Of a stretch of 64,000 nt of DNA, positions 1-11,520 are shown piece after piece (within the stretch, counting starts at the first letter, position 1; each line of letters opens with the position of its first letter). Position numbers and translations under genes: made by a program. This stretch comes from Sordaria brevicollis (taxonomy: Eukaryota > Ascomycota > Sordariomycetes > Sordariales > Sordariaceae). The stretch spans positions 1,269,001 to 1,333,000 of the forward strand of contig JAUTDP010000005.1 in the NCBI GenBank assembly GCA_033439795.1, written 5' to 3'. Below the pieces are notes generated by a model, which was given only the letters and a program-made list of their open reading frames with translations, did not search any database and was not told where the DNA came from.

Positions 1-3000
1 AGACCATGAGTTTGAGACTCGTGCCCCATTCCTCACACTCAGCGAGGAGGGCCTTGTCCCTCCACATGCTTCCGAGAGTTCCTGGACCAATGCCAGTACC
101 AGCGGCGCTCTCATAGCACCGACTGTACCACCATCGTCCCACCTTCGCCACCATCTTGGTAATGCTTTCATCTGCTACCGGACTTCCGTCGCTGATCATC
201 TCAGGAAGACTGCGTTCGTCCTTCAAAGTTTTGCTCTTTCCTGCACCCTTGCTGTTCTTGCCATTCTCACTACTAGATGATCGTGGGATGACACTAGCAA
301 CCGGGACGCCAACGCGGCAAGTCTTGAGATCGACGAATCCCTTTCTGCCAAGTAGTCGAAGGATGAGATCCGAGGTCGACCCGAGACTGACATCAGGGGA
401 TTTGGCATTGATGCGTTCCTTCAGGCGCCGGACAGCCTTACGTCCGCGGTTGCCCATGTTGTTCAAGTCAACATCAAGGATCGAGAGCTCAATGTAGCCA
501 CCAGGTTTGAGGACACGCCGAGCCTCCGAGATGATATTCCGATAGTGTGCCTCGGGGGCCGCAGCCGGGAAGCGAAAAACCACAGCTGTGAAACTCTCGG
601 CGCCGAAAGGAAACTTGCCGGTGTGCGACATGTACTGCTTCTGGTAGTGGTTTGGAGGACTAAGTGGCATACCAGTAGCGCCATTGCGAGCAGTTGGACG
701 AGGCGGACGAGGCGAAAGGTTGAAGAACGTCGCTGCCGGATACGTCTCGGCCGCATAGAAGGACCAGTCGTCGTTGCCAAGACCGTCGATAACGAGAATG
801 GAAGGACGCTTGAGAGAGCCCACATCATTAAGCAGCTCATCTCGGACCGGACTGAAGAGAACATGTCCAAAGGTGAGCCATTTGCTGACAGTCATGGACC
901 CGACGCGCAGATTGACCAAAGCAAGCGGGGAGCCATCTTCCGAACTCTGACTGCAACCACTCGAGTCGGAGCGCCGTGGTTCATTGATAGGAAGGCTGCT
1001 GCGCTGTTTTTCAGTCTCAAGCTCTTTAACCTGTTCGGGTTGCTTGCTTGCAACCTCAGTGCACGACTCCATCTCTGACTCTTCGGGTATTTCAGGCTCC
1101 AACGAGCACCTCGGGCTGGGATGACCAGCTAGGAGTTGCTTTACCTTCTCAGCCATGTCAGAACTGTAGACGCTAGAGCTGACCGGAATCCTTTCCGAGT
1201 GCATAATCTGGGTAAGGCTTTGGACCTGTTGTTCTTGGAATTGAGAGCGCAGAGTTGGTGACTCCAACGGCGGCTCAATTCGCCTTGTTGGGGTTGCCGT
1301 GTACTTCTCCAGGTGGAATTGATTGCCGAGAGAGGAACGCGTCGAGCGTACAGAGTGAGGCTGATTCAGCGTTTCGTCCCCAAACAAGTCATCGTACTCG
1401 TCCCAGATCTCATCCTCCGCCAACGGTGCACCAGGCTCTGGAATGATTGCAGTAGCCTCGGCAAAGTTGAATCCTCCGGAGCTGCTTGAAGTCGTGGTAT
1501 TGGTGGTGCACTGAGAGCCCTTTCTAGGTGAGAATGCCAGAAACTCCTTTCCAATCTGGTTGTGGTAAGCTGGAATAATCGATCCAGGACTTTGAGTCAG
1601 CACCGGGGCCTCGATTCCTACTGCCGTGGTTGGCTCCATCTGGACAGGCGTCGATGGCCTGGGTGGACTAGGCCCCTTAGCAATGGAGTAGGCATCCCGC
1701 AGGTCCATCTTGGACGGTGTGGCTTGAACGCTAAGTCTGTGGAACGGCCGGGAGAAACTCTTAGGTGAGATCTGTTCGGCACGAGCACTGATGACTTTGG
1801 GAATCCGCCCAACTTGAGGAAGTCGGCTTGGACGGCCCTGTGTGGGAGCGGTGATGCTGGGCGCCTGTGGTGCAGCGGGTAAAGGCAAAGACGGAGGAGC
1901 TGGAAGATTAGGAAACCTGACCGGCGACATATGCTCGAGCTCAGCGACCGTCGGGGCCTGTGCACTGGCATCCGAAGCCGAGAAGCCCGGGTGCGTATTC
2001 TCCTGCGTTACGGATGCCCTGCGCTCCTCGGATTCCTTGTGCTGAAAGTCGGGAAATTGCTTTTGAGTTGGAGAGTCTGGACTCTTGGCCTCGCGGAGAA
2101 CCTCCTCCAAGTCCGGAACATCGGTATCCTCCTGCTCAGATGAATCCATCATGGTGTAGAATGCCAGTGGCTTGCTCTGAACGACCTGTACGGTAGCTGC
2201 TACTGCCGCCACCGGAGCCATAGGTTCTGGAACGTCTACCTTTTTGGCTTCTGGATTAGGTTGGCTGTGATTTCTACCGAAGAAGTTCCATTTCCGCGGA
2301 GAACGAGCTCGCTTCATCAGGCGCTTGGGACCAGAGAGATTCTTGCTTGCTTCTGGAGCCTTGATACCTTGGGTGGCGTCAATGGACGGTGCCAACATGG
2401 AGTCGTCCGTCATTAGGACACTAGCGTCGATGCTAGTAATTGAAGGAGAAGTAACATGGGCTTGCGTGACGATGGGAGCCGGAATCCTCGGGGGTTCCTT
2501 CTCTCCAGACTTCAACCTCTGTATGGATCTCCGCAGAGCCAACGTCGACTTGATAACCGGTGCCTCTGACTCACTGCTCTCAGATGGTCTGCGGCTACTG
2601 ACCGACGCGCTCTGAGCATGCTGAGCAGCGCGGGGGAATGCAGATGGCCAAAGGGTTTTTCGAGGCGTAGGGTTGAGAGAGGCTTGCGAGCTGTTCTGAG
2701 ACTCCACACTGGGTCGTTCACGCGTGACACTTTGGCTGCTTTCCGTCCGGCCTAGTTCTGAGCCAACATTCCTGTTCTCAACAATTTCCCCGCCTGCAAT
2801 AACGACAGGTGCCATCCTTTCTAACAAGAAGGAATCGTTGGTCCCAATGCTCTCTTGCGAGCTCATCGTTCCAGGAATTGCTCGGCTAGTGTTTGCAAGG
2901 CTGTTGCTCCTACGGCGTGCTGGCCCGACGCGCCCATAGCCTTCGTGGCCAGTTCCCGCTGCAGGACCTTTCCTAGTTGGCTTCTTCTCGTCCTTTTGCA

Positions 3001-4639
3001 AAGGGACCTCCGGAGCCGTCTTTGTTCGTCGTCCGAACAGGGGGAAACGTCGGAAAGTCGACACTCCAGGACTTGGTGTACGAGTTGTCCTTCCTGGTTC
3101 GGCCTTAATGGTGCTTGCATCCTCCACCATCCTGGACATCTTTGGCGCTGGCGTAGCCTCTCTGTTGATGGCCGGCCTGAGTAAATGAACATGTGTGTCG
3201 GAGGTTGACGATAGCAAGCCAGGCCGAGTGACGGCTGCCGGTGCCAAGAGTTTGCTAGATCTCCTTTCGGATGGTGTAGATGTCAAGTTACTCTGAATAA
3301 CGGGAATGGGCAGACCTAGTTGAGAGTGGAGGTCCGGAGTACCATCTCGGCTCGGACGGCGAGGAGGTTGTCCTCTCAGTGGTGGACCTTGCTGGATAGT
3401 CTGGGCAGGACGAGGTCGTGAGAAAGAGCCTGGCTTTGGTAGCAACTGTGCGGTTGCCGCTGCCGCTGGCTGTGTCGGTGGCGCCCGCCAGGGCCGCGGT
3501 GGAGATAAGCTTCCATCGTGGCTCTTGGTGAATTTGTGTGAGGATATGCGTGGAGGTGGGCTGGGCGCAAGAGGTGATAGCTGCTTTCTCTTCTTGGAGG
3601 AGTCCTTCCTTTCAAGCTCACGAACCGTCGAATTTGAGGATGACGAGGTCAGGGATTCCCTGACTGATGGCAAACCCTGAGGGTCAGCGCTGACAAGATC
3701 CAACTCGTTCGAAATACTTCCTCCTCTTCTCCTGCTGACAGGTGGTCTTGTTTGGGTCGAGTCAACCTGTCTCATCCTGACACCAGCTCCCGGGAATCGT
3801 AGAGGCGCCACCATGCCAGGTGACTGAGAAGACATGGACGTAGGCGTGGTATCTCGGCTATAAGGACCGGGCCCTGGTGACTCGGAGAATCTTGTACATG
3901 GGCTGCTGCTGAAGCCACTCATCTGACTGCTGGATCCGGAAAACAAGGGCGTAGGAGGAGGGAGATCGTGGGTTGTGAGCGGGTACAGCACCTCAATACC
4001 GAAACCTCCAGTGTAAGCTGGTACTTTGACATCGCGATACCTATCCAGCTCTGGGTATAATGTTGGCGCTTGCTGTGCGCCTGCCGCAACTTCGACTTGA
4101 TGAGCTACTCGAATTTCCATCGTGTTCATGGTCGGGTTGCGTTCGGAGCGCGAACTGGCTGAAGAGTCGACTGAGGTCTGAGATCGAGCGTTGGAAGCCG
4201 AAGATGATGAGCTGGTTTTGGAATGGTTTCCGGTTTCGTCTCGGGAGCCTTTACGAATGCTGTTCACCACCTCTTGTGATATCCCCGAGTTCTTCCTCCT
4301 AAGCACATTCCGAGGTTTCAAGGTCGGCGCAGGTAGCCGGCTGGATGACCCTGATGTTATCGTTGTGGTGTTGCCGAAAAGTTTCGAATTTCTGTTCACA
4401 GTTGTAACCCGAGGCTGAATGGGTTCCGGTTGGGTATCGGAGGGCCGCCGTTGCGGCAAAGACTGCGGTAGCCTGCTGGGCATCTTGGGTTGAGGTAGTG
4501 TCCTAACACGTTCGGTGGTTGACTCTCCTCCTCTTTTCTTCAATAGTAACGAACCGGGTGGCGCTATAGTCCCGGGATTTTTGAGCCTGCTATCGGCTGG
4601 CAAGCCTGAAGGACCAAGTCCTGGCCTTTGGGAAGCCAT
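1..4639 (-). CDS. Very large protein, disordered N-terminus and C-terminal methyltransferase-like domain (partial)
   Basis: One uninterrupted minus-strand frame runs from an ATG at 4639 to the window edge, giving more than 1,540 residues with no stop and no intron needed. Roughly residues 1-1200 are low-complexity, rich in Ser, Pro, Arg and Lys, with basic clusters such as RSPRKWNFFGRN near residue 780, and look intrinsically disordered. From about residue 1260 the sequence becomes globular: a hydrophobic strand ILVIDGLGNDDWSFY, then HYRNIISEARRVLKPGGYIE near 1366-1384. ARRVLKPGGYIE is typical of the post-motif region of Rossmann-fold SAM-dependent methyltransferases, so a methyltransferase role is inferred; substrate and cellular site are unknown. 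The canonical GxGxG loop is not clear (GLGN is the nearest match), so the domain could be catalytically degenerate. The C-terminus lies outside the window. Confidence 0.8.
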   Translation of the reverse strand, partial: MASQRPGLGPSGLPADSRLKNPGTIAPPGSLLLKKRGGESTTERVRTLPQPKMPSRLPQSLPQRRPSDTQPEPIQPRVTTVNRNSKLFGNTTTITSGSSSRLPAPTLKPRNVLRRKNSGISQEVVNSIRKGSRDETGNHSKTSSSSSASNARSQTSVDSSASSRSERNPTMNTMEIRVAHQVEVAAGAQQAPTLYPELDRYRDVKVPAYTGGFGIEVLYPLTTHDLPPPTPLFSGSSSQMSGFSSSPCTRFSESPGPGPYSRDTTPTSMSSQSPGMVAPLRFPGAGVRMRQVDSTQTRPPVSRRRGGSISNELDLVSADPQGLPSVRESLTSSSSNSTVRELERKDSSKKRKQLSPLAPSPPPRISSHKFTKSHDGSLSPPRPWRAPPTQPAAAATAQLLPKPGSFSRPRPAQTIQQGPPLRGQPPRRPSRDGTPDLHSQLGLPIPVIQSNLTSTPSERRSSKLLAPAAVTRPGLLSSTSDTHVHLLRPAINREATPAPKMSRMVEDASTIKAEPGRTTRTPSPGVSTFRRFPLFGRRTKTAPEVPLQKDEKKPTRKGPAAGTGHEGYGRVGPARRRSNSLANTSRAIPGTMSSQESIGTNDSFLLERMAPVVIAGGEIVENRNVGSELGRTESSQSVTRERPSVESQNSSQASLNPTPRKTLWPSAFPRAAQHAQSASVSSRRPSESSESEAPVIKSTLALRRSIQRLKSGEKEPPRIPAPIVTQAHVTSPSITSIDASVLMTDDSMLAPSIDATQGIKAPEASKNLSGPKRLMKRARSPRKWNFFGRNHSQPNPEAKKVDVPEPMAPVAAVAATVQVVQSKPLAFYTMMDSSEQEDTDVPDLEEVLREAKSPDSPTQKQFPDFQHKESEERRASVTQENTHPGFSASDASAQAPTVAELEHMSPVRFPNLPAPPSLPLPAAPQAPSITAPTQGRPSRLPQVGRIPKVISARAEQISPKSFSRPFHRLSVQATPSKMDLRDAYSIAKGPSPPRPSTPVQMEPTTAVGIEAPVLTQSPGSIIPAYHNQIGKEFLAFSPRKGSQCTTNTTTSSSSGGFNFAEATAIIPEPGAPLAEDEIWDEYDDLFGDETLNQPHSVRSTRSSLGNQFHLEKYTATPTRRIEPPLESPTLRSQFQEQQVQSLTQIMHSERIPVSSSVYSSDMAEKVKQLLAGHPSPRCSLEPEIPEESEMESCTEVASKQPEQVKELETEKQRSSLPINEPRRSDSSGCSQSSEDGSPLALVNLRVGSMTVSKWLTFGHVLFSPVRDELLNDVGSLKRPSILVIDGLGNDDWSFYAAETYPAATFFNLSPRPPRPTARNGATGMPLSPPNHYQKQYMSHTGKFPFGAESFTAVVFRFPAAAPEAHYRNIISEARRVLKPGGYIELSILDVDLNNMGNRGRKAVRRLKERINAKSPDVSLGSTSDLILRLLGRKGFVDLKTCRVGVPVASVIPRSSSSENGKNSKGAGKSKTLKDERSLPEMISDGSPVADESITKMVAKVGRWWYSRCYESAAGTGIGPGTLGSMWRDKALLAECEEWGTSLKLMV

Positions 4640-4985
4640 TGTGATCCTATATCCCACGGAGGAAGGCCGGCTAACAGAACCATACTAAGGCTCTTGCTCC
4701 GTGGTCCACGACATGAATGCTGTGCAAGAGTAACACAACCAAAGTCTACCGCGCTGGTAGTCCGTGTTCAGGGGCGGGAGGCTGTGACGGACACAACGGG
4801 AGCAGCCTAGTCGTATCGCGGAACACCGGTTCTCGATCCTGGCCGTGGCAATTAAGTCCTGATCCCGTATTAGTATTCCACCGGGAGCTGAAGTACCTGA
4901 CAAGATTTTGAACAGAAGCAAGTGAATTAAGCAACGCCCATGATGAACGGGAGAAGAAGAGAACTGGAATTTTGGAAGAAAGAGG

Positions 4986-5451
4986 CTGAGAAAAAGGAAG
5001 GGTGATTTAATTAATTTTCTCAAATCCCGGGAACCATGGGCCCCGCATGGAGTGTGGTGTATAAGTGGTTCAGTGTGTGGGTAAAATGTGATGGATGGCC
5101 ACCAATATTTCTCTGTGGACAGGGGAGGTTCAGGTGTTTTTGTTCATGTACTATGTGTAGTAGATTCGGTTGGAAAGAAGATTGTGTGTGTATGTGTAAG
5201 CTCTTCCCGTCATGCAAAACGAGATGGAGGGTATGTGGGTGGGTGGTGGGTGGTGGGGGTTAGATTAGGTTGACGAGATGGAAGGTATCACAGCACATAG
5301 TGATATGTATGTAGTAATGTGGAAGTAGCAAAGGATGGGATGAAATACGGATACGCCTAAGGGAAGGCTTCCTCGGATGTAGCATCCAAAACAGAAAAGC
5401 AAAGAGAAGAAAGAACTTGCGAGCCCAGGCAGACGGAACAGACACACTTAC
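4986..5451 (-). other. Possible intron in the 5' leader of the large methyltransferase-like gene
   Basis: On the minus strand a strong donor (CTTG|GTAAGTGT) lies at 5451. A pyrimidine-rich acceptor (CCTTCCTTTTTCTCAG) ends at 4986, about 350 bp upstream of the ATG at 4639. Leader introns are common in filamentous fungi. No transcript evidence is available, so this is a guess from splice signals only. Confidence 0.3.
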
Positions 5452-5642
5452 CAAGATTAGGTTGAAAGTTTGTTGGCTGAGCTTCTTGGAACTGGATAGC
5501 CTCAGATTCAGTTACAACGTGGAAGCCCTGGTTAGGTAGAGCGTTCCGAGGCTTTGGTAGGTTGAGTCAAAGTTGGTCTGAAAGTGGTAATATGAAAGTG
5601 AATGATGATAGCCAAGTGGGAGCGGTACTACCTCGAGGAAAG

Positions 5643-5668
5643 AAAAGAGAAGAGAGAGAGAGAGAGTG
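5643..5668. repeat. GA-rich microsatellite
   Basis: A purine tract ending in about eight GA repeats, in the upstream region of the large minus-strand gene. GA/CT tracts are common in fungal promoters and leaders. Confidence 0.8.
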
Positions 5669-7900
5669 AGGAAGATACCGAGATGACAAGGTACTAGGAG
5701 GAGAGTTGGAATGTAGTCGAGTAGTCAGTGAAGGCAAGACTGGAAGCTCAACACCTCAAGAATCAAGAGTGGCAGTAGAGTAGCAGTGTCGACGAGATAT
5801 CAATAGCGCGGCAAAAAGAGCCCGTGTTCCTGACTTGCCGCGTAGGGCAACGATCTGCCGCCAATGAGATGGTCGAGGTCGGCGACAATGTGCTTGGGAA
5901 ATGTCAACCATGTCAACCCAAGTCTACCAAGTACACCTTGCAGACATGTATGGGTGGAAGGTACAAGGGCCAGGGTTGGTATGATAGCCAGTCCATCGGT
6001 GGAAACATGGCAACATGGGAACCTCAATGGCCCGTAGACCGAACGGCCGCCCTCACTACCTAAAGAGACGTGTGTGTAATTCCACCATGGTAAGGTAGAG
6101 AGATGCTTGCTAGTGCCGATATAGGCAACCTCGTGTTGCTATCTTTTGACTCTCGGAGAGGCGTAGACAGCTTTGAGCCCCAAGTGGATGAAGTGTTGTC
6201 AACTCAACAACACCCTGACTTTTGACCATATGAATTTCGGCATGAACGATGAGAAGACGGTGAAAGACTTGGCAGAAACATTGGGCAGTGAAAGAAGGGC
6301 AAACATGATGCGTTGTGAACTGGCAATTGACCATTTTCTGAAAGATGCCCGAAAAAGAAAAAGAGGGGGAGGGAGCCTGAGATGGAAGACGGGATTGAAG
6401 ACGGAGTCATCCATCGCTGAGAGTTGGGAAAGAGGGGGACAACAAGCACTGCAGCGGAGAGCAGTCAGTCCACTACAATCTGCATCCCATTTGGCGACCT
6501 CTTGTGGTTTGGTTTTGAAAAGAACTGTCAAAAGGCAAATGCGTCCTTGCCGTTGGTTGGCCTACATGGTGCGAATAGCCTCTAGTGTAGTGCCAGGGTG
6601 CACCTGCAGCGGGAAGAGTGGAGAGATGAACAGCCCGGAAGGGGCCCCGTCAAATCTGTCGCTGAGTCGTCCCTTCCCTTCCCGGGGTGGTTCCACAGTC
6701 CACTGTATCGCCCTGTTCTTGGTGGATCGCATCGCCCTGTACCGGGGCGACGCTGGTCTGTACCTGCCCGGCACTCTCGTACCTGACGCTACAGCTAGAA
6801 AACCCCAAGTTGAGTGCCAAATCGTGGCGAAAACACCGACCTCGGCAGCATCGCGAGAACAACATTGAACCAGGGGCAATTCACCTTCAATGTCAAAAAT
6901 CCCAATGCAAAGGGTGCGTGTCCCTTAGCGGCTGTGCCGCCTCATGCTCAACACCACAACCAGAGACAGACCAAGACAGCCCTGGAATATGCATGCGGAG
7001 ATGCCCTATGAGCACCCAGAAGGCAATGCGAAGAGTGCCATTGGGTGCGAGTCAACACTGGGGATTCTGCTCAATGCTACCCTCCTCACCCCTCAATTCT
7101 TTGTCGCCAGGTCGCATTCGATCCTCTTGCTTCCTTCGTTCGTTGTAGTAGTGTCGACTTTCTCCTGGGCATCCCGAGAGAGAGCCTCCATTCGAGGCCC
7201 GGAGATCGCTGCTTACTCGTCAGAATGCGCAATTTGCGCGTTGGTGATGAGCCCCCTTGGCCGACCATCTAGGCCGACTGAGGATATGAAGAGCAGTGCC
7301 CCCGGCCCGTTTGTCTGGCCATCTCTGTCTGCACTTTCCACCTCGGGCATGCCGCGATGGACATATCCAAGATATCTTATGATCATGGATGTCCCTGGCT
7401 TTTGGGGATCAGAATAGAGAAAGTCAATCGGCTCAAGACGGCACGGGAATTTGATGGACGGCAAGGTTCTATGGATGCTTGAACGCGGGGTTCTTGCGTC
7501 CTCATCTCAGGGTCACTAACTTCAAGTACAGGGGATCGCGAGCTCATCAAGTCTTGGTGTGATATCTCCGTCATATACCCACTCAGACTAAGGAAAAAGT
7601 TGGAAGCTCTCAAATCTCTGACGTGCTCAACCTCATAAAGTCATCTCACATGCCGGGCCAGGCATCGGAAATCAAAGAGACTTTATGTCACCGTGATGGG
7701 CCCCTAGATTTTGTTGCACTATCCTGTTATCCGACCCTTCATCCGATCACACAGGACAGAACCCCTGTGATGCCGTCAAGGATTTTGAAAAATTGGGCAA
7801 AATGTCATTAAAAACCCCTACGTTCGTTCAACATGACAGGATCCATGCCGTTGATCCCCCGGAGGCGCTAATGAACTCCCCAGCACAAACCAACCTATAA

Positions 7901-7950
7901 AAAAAAAATAAAAAAAAAAAAAATAATAAAAAATAAAAAAGAAAGAAAGG
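7901..7950. repeat. A-rich low-complexity tract
   Basis: Runs of A broken by single T and G residues. There is no sign of a retroposed copy or a target-site duplication around it. Confidence 0.8.
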
Positions 7951-10155
7951 AAGCAAGGGGGCGAACGGGTCCTGTCCGAGGGAATAATTTCAGGTATAAT
8001 GGCGGCACCATCACCACCATCATCTCAATACCAAGACCATGGCATGGCACAGACGATACAAATTCTCTCATCCCGCGGTTCATCCTCCAAACGCTCATCT
8101 GGGCTCGTCATCCTCCATCCCGTCCCCCAGCTTCGGGTCCCCAGTCTGTGCACAGCGCACATCTTATCTCACAACGCCCGTAGCGACTAAGCTTGTGCCG
8201 TGTCATGTCAATCAAGTGTCAATCGCGTCCGTGAGAGACGGGATAGAGAGATTGAAGGGACACCATCAGCACCACAAGCGAGCCGACTATCACCGAGTCC
8301 TATGTACGCAAACGGCAACAGACATCTCACGGAAGTGTCCCAGATCTAAAGCTCCGGTGTTCGCGTCCCGTGGAACCGGCTTGTCGAGGTCTCGTCGGGG
8401 TATCGTCATATCTTACAAGCACAACAGCAGGTAATTGTCGTGACGAACCGAAGCACGACGCCGAACGGACGCGAGGACCGGTTGCTTGAATTCTGCGATC
8501 AGTTCGTGTTCATGTCCCAAGCAAGCGTCCGCCCGTAAGCCATCGGCGGCGGGCCATGTCACCCACGTTGTCTGGGGAAGCACGACATTCTTTTTGGTCG
8601 GGGTGGGATGGAGCCAGCCATCCATCCACCCCTGAAGGACATTTAAACCATTGAAGACATATCGTGTGGTTGCCCTGCCGTGTCCCACTGCTGAAAGAAG
8701 AGACTTCGGATTCTTTGTTTCTCTCCCACGGAAAAGGAATGATAGCTCACCGGCGTGACTTCCATATTCTGAGCCCCCACCATCTCGAAAGGCCAATGGA
8801 TTTTGGAAGTCGGGGTTTTGTTCGCCTGCCGTAAACCGCCAAGTGGGCATCGTCAAAAAAGCCATCGTTTCGACAGCCGCCCAAATCCACGCTACTATTC
8901 GTCGATCCATACCCTAGAGTGTCTTGATTAGGTGCATGGCATCAATCTGATTGGCTGGAAAAGAAGGAGGTATTGTAACCAATCACTTTTGCTTGATGTC
9001 GAGTGGGTGTCATGAGTCTCTCTTGGTCTGGAATCTAGAGGAGTTCTTGATTTTCCAATCACAGTAACTAAACACCACTCTTGAACTTCAAGCCTACTTA
9101 AAAGGATGGGTTGAACCGAATTCTCCGTGATTCCCTTGTCAAAATCTAAAGAGGATGGAGTGTTTTTCTCTTCACTATGGAGCTTCACGAAAAGATTCCG
9201 GTGCGGATTTTGAAGTCGGAGTTTTCCTTCAACCATGACAGCTCAGAGACGAAAGCCATACAGGAGGTGGGTTAAAAATTGTACATGCGTTCGGCACCTT
9301 ACCTGAGGCCAACGGTTGTGCATCAGCAACCATCCACAAAGAGGTATCACCAGAAACCTCGATGACCGTACCTGATCAGCCATCCACGCTCGTGAGATGG
9401 TGGACCAAGGAAGCTGAAATCTACATACCAACAAACCTTCAACTATCCAGAGAAAACCAAGCCGGACATCCAATCCCTCACTGACAAGTTTTCGATGATC
9501 GAGAATGCCCCTCAAACTCAATGCTACTGCTACGACAAGCCTCCATCGCCCAAGGTTGCCATCGGTTGTCTTCGCCGAAAAGTCTCCACTGCAGGAAACC
9601 AACCCTCAACACCAGAGCTTGTACCTGACCCTAAAAGCTGCCAGTCATCCAGATCGCATTTGGCAGGGCTTGCTTCGTCCCAATGTTACTGCACAAGTTC
9701 AAGACAAGCGTCTACGCCAGCTGGTCGGTCGGCTTTTGGGCCATTGGGCTTTCTTCGGTTGGTCCCAAGAACGCTTCATTCCGAATCCTTCAGTGCCAGT
9801 ATCCAGCTCACAAAAACCGCGCGAACCCGAACTGCTGGAGACACTGTGGCCGCCTTCATGGGCCCTCGATGGCCGGTCGGCCGGTCGGGTTCCATCGATG
9901 GGTGTGGCGAGTGCACTGCATCCCAAAAAAGCGAGGATATCGCCAATTGGTAAAGTTGACCAACCAGATCTCTTCAATGGCGGCTCCGCCACACTCGAAA
10001 TACAATTGCGGTGGGAAAGCGCGATGGGTGAAAGTGAGGCTGGTGACGTGGCACTTACACTTTAGCGGTCGGCCGTCGTTCGTTGAGAAGCCGAGACCGC
10101 TACCAGAAAACAACTGAACATTAGAGGTAATTGAACCGCCTCAGCTCAACGGCTG

Positions 10156-10160
10156 CCTCC
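10156..10160. repeat. Left target-site duplication (CCTCC)
   Basis: The five bases before the left LTR are repeated exactly at 15866-15870 after the right LTR, as expected for integrase-mediated insertion. Confidence 0.9.
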
Positions 10161-10346
10161 TGTCAGATTGCACAGCTAAATTGAAGGTGGAGATGTATGT
10201 GTATTGTATACTCTGGAGCCCTCTGTAAAAGGGTCTAGGGATGCCAGAGTAATAGGAAAACTCTGTAGTCAAATAGGTGGCTAGGAGGCTAATCCTCTTA
10301 TAGAGATACCTCCTAATTAGCTAAATATAGCTTACCTATTTTAATA
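10161..10346 (-). repeat. Left LTR (3' LTR of the minus-strand element)
   Basis: It begins TGTCAG and is 186 bp, the same length as the copy at 15680-15865 with no indel between them. Its outer (left) third keeps C and G. Its inner end is RIP-mutated, so the terminal TGACA of the other copy appears here as TAATA. Confidence 0.93.
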
Positions 10347-10348
10347 TA

Positions 10349-10355
10349 CCCCCCT
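10349..10355 (-). other. Candidate polypurine tract (minus strand)
   Basis: CCCCCCT on the plus strand reads AGGGGGG on the minus strand and lies two bases inside the LTR. A C run lacks CpA sites apart from its last base, which would explain its survival through RIP. Confidence 0.6.
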
Positions 10356-11289
10356 AATTATAGCCTTAATAGGGTAAAACTACTAAATTACTCTAAATAT
10401 ATAATTCTTAAAATTATTTACATTATACTACTATTCTTAGATTTATCTCCTTATTAATATTATTAAAATTTATATAATTTATCCCTTTATCCTTCTTTTA
10501 TTCTCTTATCCTTTTTATTAAAGCTATTCCCAATATTTTAATAAATTTCCGATGCTTTTTAACCGTAAATACTTTAATTAAACTATTTATAGGCATTTTA
10601 AGTATTTTTAAATATTTAAAATTAATCCTACTAGTAGTTACCTTCTATTTTAATTAGTACCTATAAATATTAATATACTTAAAATTTATATATAATTTTA
10701 AAACTTCTACGGTTAATACTTTAATAATCTATTTATTATTATAATCGATTATTAGGATTTTATCTTCTAATTTTATTATAAATCCCTTAATAAATTTTAT
10801 TATCCGGATTACTTCTTTTATTATTAAATTTACAGTTAGGAATTCTATTTTTATAATTAATATAATAATTATTATTTATTTAATTACGCCCTAATAAATA
10901 AACCTACTAAAGAATTTTATAATAAAACCTTAGGAATTTTTACGGTTAAAAATATTATTAATAAACGAAACGTTAAAAGTAATCTCTAAAATATTATTAC
11001 TATTAAAGTATAAAACTAGATTTAAGGTTTTATATAGGTAATAAATAACTTTATTTACCGCCTTATAATAATTTAAATTAGGGTTATAAATATATTTAAA
11101 GAATTTATTAGCTATAAAAATAATATTTAATCTAATAATAATTATAATATAGAAAATAAACCCTATTTTAATTTAATAAAAGTATATAGAATTATTTAAA
11201 ATTTTACTTTCGAAAAGTACGAATTCGATATTTAATATAAGGATATTTATTAAGATTTAGAAGCCTATTAGCTTATAGATTTTCTCGAT

Positions 11290-11520
11290 ATACAATTATT
11301 AGAATAATTAAATTTTGCCTTATATATAATCGCGAATAATTTCGATCCTTAAAAATTATTAAAGCTTATTACCCCCTATTATATAATACCGTTAATTAAA
11401 AGCGTTTATATAGGTTTTAGTTTCAATTTCCTTATTTAAATAGTATATAAATATAATATTATCGATATAATAGAATACGAAGATACTTTTATTAATTAAA
11501 ATATATAATTCTTTAAAAAG
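11290..11520 (-). pseudogene. Relic of Copia reverse transcriptase
   Basis: Reading the minus strand, YYIDN at 11458-11472 stands where Copia RT has the catalytic YVDD; the changes are G-to-A. Downstream, FLRIEIIRD matches the family's FLGIxxxRD with a Gly-to-Arg RIP change, and YIEKI follows. The intervening stops are TAA or TAG, as expected from CAA, CAG and TGG codons. It is a non-functional fragment. Confidence 0.8.

Larger units (their letters stand above)
4640..10155. other. Gene-poor region left of the retrotransposon
   Basis: No frame here looks like a known protein. The longest open stretches, such as 6173-6868 (+), 9505-10065 (+) and 8413-8910 (-), have erratic composition and no recognisable domain. 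The part next to 4640 is probably the promoter and leader of the methyltransferase-like gene. It holds a GT/GGGT-rich stretch near 5190-5260, a GA microsatellite near 5643-5668 and an A-rich tract near 7901-7950. Base composition is ordinary and not RIP-like right up to 10155. Confidence 0.6.

Noticed and set aside
6173..6868. 231-codon plus-strand open frame
   Set aside because: Composition is erratic, no domain is recognisable, and overlapping frames on the other strand are equally open.
7901..7950. A-rich tract as the tail of a retroposed gene copy
   Set aside because: No recognisable coding sequence or target-site duplication lies next to it.
9505..10065. 186-codon plus-strand open frame beside the retrotransposon
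   Set aside because: All three plus frames are open here, no family is recognised, and there is no relation to the element insertion point.
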